Shown here piece after piece: positions 60,753 to 64,000 of a stretch of DNA of 64,000 nucleotides (its first letter is position 1; every line of letters begins with the position of its first letter). Source of the stretch: Spirosoma sp. SC4-14 (GTDB lineage Bacteria; Bacteroidota; Bacteroidia; Cytophagales; Spirosomataceae); the NCBI RefSeq assembly GCF_037201965.1, contig NZ_CP147518.1, forward strand, positions 3,713,001-3,777,000, read 5' to 3'. The position numbers were made by a program, and so were the translations under genes. The notes beneath the pieces were generated by a model. That model searched no databases, was not told the origin of the DNA, and saw nothing but the letters and a program-made list of their open reading frames with translations.

Positions 60753-61909
60753 ACAACGCGCGTTTTAGGGAGTGGGTTGAGGTGGCTGAACAGATTGTAT
60801 TGAAAAGTATACGGCTGATTTTGATAAGAAAACCCAGACAAAGCCGACTGATACTTCTGACGAATATAGTTATAACCGATGGCAAACTGTCGATGAAAAT
60901 CCATGCTAGTTTCAGTAAGAATGTTAGGGTTATTCAGGTTGACAAGATCAAAACCAAACTTGTCGAGGTAAAAACCTAATCGGCCAAGGGCTTCATGACG
61001 TAAGGCATCATCGAAATTTGAAGGGCTGCTAAGAAGCGTATCCAGCGAATGCAGAATGGTTGTATAAGTAAACAGCCCATGGAAGGCTCCATAGACACCT
61101 CTACGTTCTCCATCATATCCCGTAAATTCTTTTAGCGGAAAATCTTTCGGAACCCGTAAATACTGATTCGTATCTAGTGTTAAGGCATTAAAAATAATAT
61201 GCCCACACTGATGCGCAATATCATCAATGAAAAAGACGGCTGATTTCGTTGTGTTTTCTACATTGAAATAAGCCGTACCATGATGCATGATACCAGCAAA
61301 CGAATGATGCTCGGGTGGGCTGTTGAATACGACAAACTCGCGCGTAACGGTTTCTATAAGCTGCCAGAAATCAGGTAAATTCGTTTGAAAGAAGTGAACG
61401 GCCAGAAAAAGAGATTTCTGATAATTTTGAACAGTTAGTTCTGTTGACTCGTAAAACGTAATATTCTTTTGATACCCTAATAAATCGGTAGGATGCCAGC
61501 AAAACCGAATTGAACTACTGGGTAAAAATTGATTGGGAATTAACAACTGATCCAACTCTGTAGTACTGAGTGTAAACGTTTCATACGGCTTAGCCCGAAC
61601 GTAGCCTAGATTGGGCAAATTTACCAGCCCGAACCGATCTGCTTTGACAGTTAGAGACGATGGCCGATCTTCCACCGGTATGTATCCAAATAGGCATTGT
61701 TCCAGCGGAGTTAACTCTGATTTGTCGATGTCAGATAAAAATTGGCAGAACAATGTTGGCTCTAAAAAGATGCGATCATCATTATAATCAAGTAACTCAA
61801 ATAAAGTTTCATCTTTCTGGTATACAGCCATTCGGATTGTATCGGAGAGGGAAGCTTGATGATTGTCTAACTGTTCCTTCTTGAAAGGGAAATATAGTAA
61901 GGTATTCAT
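60749..61909 (-). CDS. Putative peptide-modifying enzyme of HExxH (aKG-HExxH-like) type with HQCGH motif
   Basis: 386 residues, cytosolic. By eye the region 180-300 follows the layout of HEXXH-domain RiPP proteins, some of which are 2-oxoglutarate-dependent peptide beta-hydroxylases: a conserved run before NTTKSAVFFIDDIAHQCGH, then a variable loop and the GERRGVYGAFHGLF motif (Arg270, His277), where relatives have RP..GV.HG. The expected HExxH reads HQCGH (His233-His237), so both metal-binding His are kept but Glu is Gln. The N-terminal half has no recognised domain. Overlaps the MBL gene by 4 nt. The family link is tentative; chemistry is unproven. Confidence 0.55.
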   Translation of the reverse strand: MNTLLYFPFKKEQLDNHQASLSDTIRMAVYQKDETLFELLDYNDDRIFLEPTLFCQFLSDIDKSELTPLEQCLFGYIPVEDRPSSLTVKADRFGLVNLPNLGYVRAKPYETFTLSTTELDQLLIPNQFLPSSSIRFCWHPTDLLGYQKNITFYESTELTVQNYQKSLFLAVHFFQTNLPDFWQLIETVTREFVVFNSPPEHHSFAGIMHHGTAYFNVENTTKSAVFFIDDIAHQCGHIIFNALTLDTNQYLRVPKDFPLKEFTGYDGERRGVYGAFHGLFTYTTILHSLDTLLSSPSNFDDALRHEALGRLGFYLDKFGFDLVNLNNPNILTETSMDFHRQFAIGYNYIRQKYQSALSGFSYQNQPYTFQYNLFSHLNPLPKTRVV

Positions 61910-61952
61910 GATAAATTATATATCCACATGTAATTTTATTGGAATGTTAATG

Positions 61953-62612
61953 TTAGAGGCTTAAAAAGAAAGGAGATAATCCAATCGAGTTTATAGCCAT
62001 GTGCAATAAAATAGAAAATATTAAATTGTATTTTAGTCGAGCTATTGAAAATAGTATGCCGCTAATTATTTTAGGTGTAATTATTGCGATAATGTAAAGT
62101 TTGTTGCTCTCTATGGGATTGTAGTTAACCAAATGAAGAATGGCAAATAAAACAGAGTAAAAAATAGTTATTTTCCATGGGTTATTAGTTAAAGTAAATT
62201 TGGATAAAAGAATATTTACGTTATATTTATTTAACAAAAAAAATAATGTGAACCCAGTGATAATTGCTATTATTATTATTGTGTAATTAGTACTATTAAT
62301 GACATAGAGGTGTGTATGGAAGAAAAATGATAAAATAAAATAAAGAAAGAACGTTAAACTAACAGATAAATTTATATTATTAAGCTTTAAAGGTAATCTG
62401 AATGATAGCTCTTCAACTATAGGACCCAAAATACAATAAAGTGATATAATTTCTAGGGTACTTTGATCTTTTCTAAACTTGAACAAATGACTTTCGGGAA
62501 GATTAATACTTAATTTATTAAGTAGATATTCAATCAATACAGTGGATAAAATAGATAAAAATAAAATGGAAAATAAAAAAATGAAGAAATCTTTGATTGG
62601 TTTTAATGACAT
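61953..62612 (-). CDS. CPBP-family intramembrane metalloprotease
   Basis: 219 residues, very hydrophobic, six or seven helices. All CPBP (Abi) motifs are present: EELSFR (Glu67, Glu68, Arg72), FAILH (Phe156, His160) and HMAIN (His204, Asn208). In peptide-bacteriocin loci such proteins often give self-immunity or mature precursors. The gene is strikingly AT-rich, with runs of ATT/AAA codons, unlike the flanking genes, suggesting recent acquisition. It lies between the precursor and the modifying-enzyme genes on the same strand. Confidence 0.9.
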   Translation of the reverse strand: MSLKPIKDFFIFLFSILFLSILSTVLIEYLLNKLSINLPESHLFKFRKDQSTLEIISLYCILGPIVEELSFRLPLKLNNINLSVSLTFFLYFILSFFFHTHLYVINSTNYTIIIIAIITGFTLFFLLNKYNVNILLSKFTLTNNPWKITIFYSVLFAILHLVNYNPIESNKLYIIAIITPKIISGILFSIARLKYNLIFSILLHMAINSIGLSPFFLSL

Positions 62613-62655
62613 AATAGCTAATGAGAAAATTTATATATGATTTATTCTTAAGTCA

Positions 62656-62697
62656 TCTTCCCACCTACCATTATTAAAACAATGGTAGGTGGGAAGA
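62656..62697 (-). terminator. Hairpin after the precursor peptide gene
   Basis: Perfect 17-bp arms (62656-62672, 62681-62697) with an 8-nt loop, starting 8 nt after the precursor stop codon. There is no strong T-run on the minus strand, which suits partial termination and mRNA stabilisation, so that the short precursor message outnumbers the rest of the operon. Confidence 0.8.
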
Positions 62698-62704
62698 CAG
62701 TAAA

Positions 62705-62866
62705 CTAAAAGAAAATAAATTGTTCAATTTTTTTCAAAACCTCTGCTACATGGCACCAATCTACATCACCACCTTTAATAGCTTCCAAATTAACTTCAAC
62801 GTTTTGTGCTAATTGATCTTTTTGCGTTGCCTGTGCTTTTAATTCATCTAATGATAATCGTTTCAT
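62705..62866 (-). CDS. Double-glycine precursor peptide (putative bacteriocin/RiPP)
   Basis: 53 residues from ATG at 62866. The leader begins MKRLSLDELKAQ, a pattern typical of Bacteroidota natural-product precursors, and ends LEAIKGG at residue 33. The 20-residue remainder has one Trp and one Cys (DVDWCHV) near its start and a hydrophobic end (EQFIFF). A longer frame from 62929 is possible but would add an unusual leader and cross the likely promoter. Downstream genes supply a C39 exporter, HlyD adaptor, CPBP protease and possible modifying enzyme, so cleavage after Gly33 and export are expected. Confidence 0.75.
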   Translation of the reverse strand: MKRLSLDELKAQATQKDQLAQNVEVNLEAIKGGDVDWCHVAEVLKKIEQFIFF

Positions 62867-62875
62867 GTATGTTTG

Positions 62876-62934
62876 TGCCAAAGGGAATAGTTGTGTTGCA
62901 ATAGTGCGTTGTTGCTTTGGCAGGAGCAAAGATG
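62876..62934 (-). promoter_or_regulatory. Promoter and leader of the precursor peptide gene
   Basis: A near-consensus -7 box CATCTTTG lies at 62934-62927 (7 of 8 positions), predicting a start near 62920 and a leader of about 54 nt. Within it an 8-bp inverted repeat CTTTGGCA/TGCCAAAG (62915-62922, 62876-62883) could be an RNA hairpin or an operator for the divergent XRE-type regulator. Confidence 0.5.
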
Positions 62935-63041
62935 AGAAAAGTAGTTTAGTAACTGATTATGTAAAAATAATTGATTTAATTAAATTTTTAATTTTTTTTC
63001 ATAATAGGTTACTTATAGGGGGGGGATTTACGTCTGATAAT

Positions 63042-63049
63042 AATGTTTG
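63042..63049 (+). promoter_or_regulatory. -7-like element of the XRE regulator gene
   Basis: AATGTTTG matches TAnnTTTG at 7 of 8 positions. The transcript would start near 63056, about 8 nt ahead of the ATG at 63064, so this favours that start over the ATG at 63043, which lies within the box. Confidence 0.4.
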
Positions 63050-63063
63050 ATCATTTAGTTTAT

Positions 63064-63456
63064 ATGACATTAGGAACCAGACTTCGCAAATCCCGCCAGA
63101 AACGACGCTTATCACAGGCTGAAGTTGCTGAACTCGTTGGTATATCGCAGACAACGTATTATAACTGGGAAGCGGACGTATCAGGTATGCGGATCGACTA
63201 TTTGCCCATGCTACTACGGGTGCTTGATATCGATATTGATGAGCTATTGCCTGAGATTACTGTTGCTAATACCGCTCGCAAACAGACTGATGGCGAAGTA
63301 AGAAAAAATGAAGAGGAAGCCGGGCAGCAGCAACTACATGATCTCTACAAAGATTTACTCAGTAGTAAGGACGAAGTTATTAAACTTCTAAAACAGGAGA
63401 ACGAAGTGCTCAGAATCAGGAATGTTCAGCTTGAAGAAACACAGAAAGCCGCGTAG
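63064..63456 (+). CDS. XRE-family helix-turn-helix regulator with C-terminal coiled coil
   Basis: 130 residues from ATG at 63064. Residues about 3-60 form an XRE/Cro-type HTH (LGTRLRKSRQKRRLSQAEV, ELVGISQTTYYNWE). After a linker, residues about 85-130 are a charged coiled coil (SSKDEVIKLLKQENEVLRI), probably for dimerisation. It is divergent from the precursor peptide gene (197 bp apart) and convergent with hslU, so it is a candidate regulator of the peptide operon (inference from position). Confidence 0.85.
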   Translation: MTLGTRLRKSRQKRRLSQAEVAELVGISQTTYYNWEADVSGMRIDYLPMLLRVLDIDIDELLPEITVANTARKQTDGEVRKNEEEAGQQQLHDLYKDLLSSKDEVIKLLKQENEVLRIRNVQLEETQKAA

Positions 63457-63505
63457 CTGAAGGATAAAAATTAATTAACGATTTTCCTTCAGCTATGCGG
63501 GCTTT
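63445..63505. terminator. Inverted repeat between the XRE regulator and hslU
   Basis: Arms 63445-63464 and 63485-63505 pair over about 20 bp with one bulge and one mismatch. The left arm covers the last codons of the regulator gene; convergent hslU ends at 63525. Confidence 0.7.
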
Positions 63506-63524
63506 CGCCTAGGCTATGCCGAGA

Positions 63525-64000
63525 TTACAGAATGAACTGACTTAAATCCCGGTTTTTGACCAGGCCGTTTAATTTGTTAGAAACCAGTTCCTTCGTGACA
63601 ACAACATGCTCATTGGGGCTGATCACATCAGGAATATCGAACATAAAGTCGTTCATCAGATGACTTAACACAGTCTGGAGCCGACGCGCACCGATATTTT
63701 CGACCTCTTCGTTTACCTCAAAGGCAATACGGGCCAATTCGCGGAGGGCATCATCCTGAAAACTCAATTCTACGCCTTCGGCTGCCAGCATCGCAACATA
63801 CTGTTTCGTCAGGGCGTTTTTAGGCTCTTTCAGAATCTGGTAAAAATCGTCTTCCGACAGGCTTTGCAACTCAACCCGAATCGGGAAACGACCCTGCAAT
63901 TCAGGAATCAGATCGCTGGGTTTGGAGACATGGAAAGCCCCGGCGGCAATAAACAGGATGTGGTCGGTATGAATAACGCCATGTTTGGTATTAACGGCGC
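63525..64000 (-). CDS. hslU: ATP-dependent protease ATPase subunit HslU (C-terminal part)
   Basis: The visible 158 codons run off the right edge, so the start is missing. Seen are [32 protein letters not shown] (in pieces), the sensor-like [22 protein letters not shown] and the C-terminal LSQFIL, which matches the conserved tail that docks into HslV. HslUV is the ATP-dependent cytosolic protease. It is convergent with the XRE regulator and marks the edge of the acquired peptide locus. Confidence 0.95.
   Translation of the reverse strand, partial: AVNTKHGVIHTDHILFIAAGAFHVSKPSDLIPELQGRFPIRVELQSLSEDDFYQILKEPKNALTKQYVAMLAAEGVELSFQDDALRELARIAFEVNEEVENIGARRLQTVLSHLMNDFMFDIPDVISPNEHVVVTKELVSNKLNGLVKNRDLSQFIL

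Noticed and set aside
60749-61909. Reading HQCGH as a zinc metalloprotease active site
   Set aside because: The catalytic Glu of zinc proteases is missing and the flanking motifs fit the HEXXH peptide-modification proteins better.
62867-62929. N-terminal extension of the precursor peptide from an ATG at 62929
   Set aside because: It would place the start within the likely -7 box and give an atypical leader; MKRLSLDEL is a standard leader start.
1-64000. CRISPR array, prophage or insertion sequence
   Set aside because: No regularly spaced direct repeats of CRISPR type, no cas, integrase, transposase or phage structural genes were seen. The 7- and 8-nt repeats are too short and lack spacers.

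Overview
The window looks like a chromosomal segment from a Cytophagales bacterium (Bacteroidota), most likely Spirosoma or a close relative. The evidence is: a type IX secretion sorting tail on a secreted protein, two carboxypeptidase-regulatory/beta-barrel outer-membrane proteins, LytS/LytTR signalling, secreted PQQ-type dehydrogenase/cytochrome fusions, promoters of the TAnnTTTG (-7) type in place of sigma70 boxes, and little Shine-Dalgarno signal. The genus is an inference from overall style; no rRNA is present.

Layout. 38-565 hemJ. 659-7072 is a pectin/hexuronate module: exuT-like transporter, uxaC, a divergent LacI regulator and a secreted GH105 hydrolase. Two near-identical 20-bp dyads (3798-3817, 7051-7070) look like the shared LacI operator. 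7418-9772 encodes a two-gene GMC oxidoreductase. 9840-14412 holds a T9SS-tailed protein, a lipoprotein, a hydrolase, an MFS protein and tRNA-Val. 14467-19210 is gene-poor, with a BLUF protein lacking the usual glutamine, small hypothetical genes, one or two candidate small RNAs and a TMEM175-like channel. 19359-24578 carries two coiled-coil membrane proteins, a possible DNA polymerase III psi-like protein and a sulfite oxidase with its cytochrome. 24783-34902 is secreted oxidative metabolism (two cytochrome-tailed beta-propeller dehydrogenases, a TIM-barrel isomerase, YceI) plus an outer-membrane beta-barrel. 35148-43617 is mostly core: LytS/LytTR pair, purA, a Fur-family regulator, RelA/SpoT, tRNA-Leu, trigger factor. 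43815-55601 is mixed housekeeping (beta-barrel, Sua5, glycosyltransferase, YihY, thioesterase, MltG, MFS). 63525-64000 is the C-terminal part of hslU.

The most interesting locus is 55750-62866, an apparent peptide natural-product operon read leftwards: a 53-residue double-glycine precursor, a CPBP membrane protease, a protein resembling HExxH-type peptide-modifying enzymes but with HQCGH, a secreted metallo-beta-lactamase-fold hydrolase, a C39-peptidase ABC exporter and an HlyD adaptor. The last four genes abut or overlap by 1-4 nt. A divergent XRE-type regulator sits beside the precursor. The precursor and CPBP genes are much more AT-rich than the surroundings, suggesting acquisition.

A second theme is a set of long intergenic inverted repeats (arms 11-29 bp, many perfect), often placed against stop codons. 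Several are internally built from 7- or 8-nt units; two are perfect palindromes with a 1-nt centre. A separate G/C-rich multi-hairpin element occurs in the uxaC leader, and a similar one lies in frame inside the 985-residue dehydrogenase.
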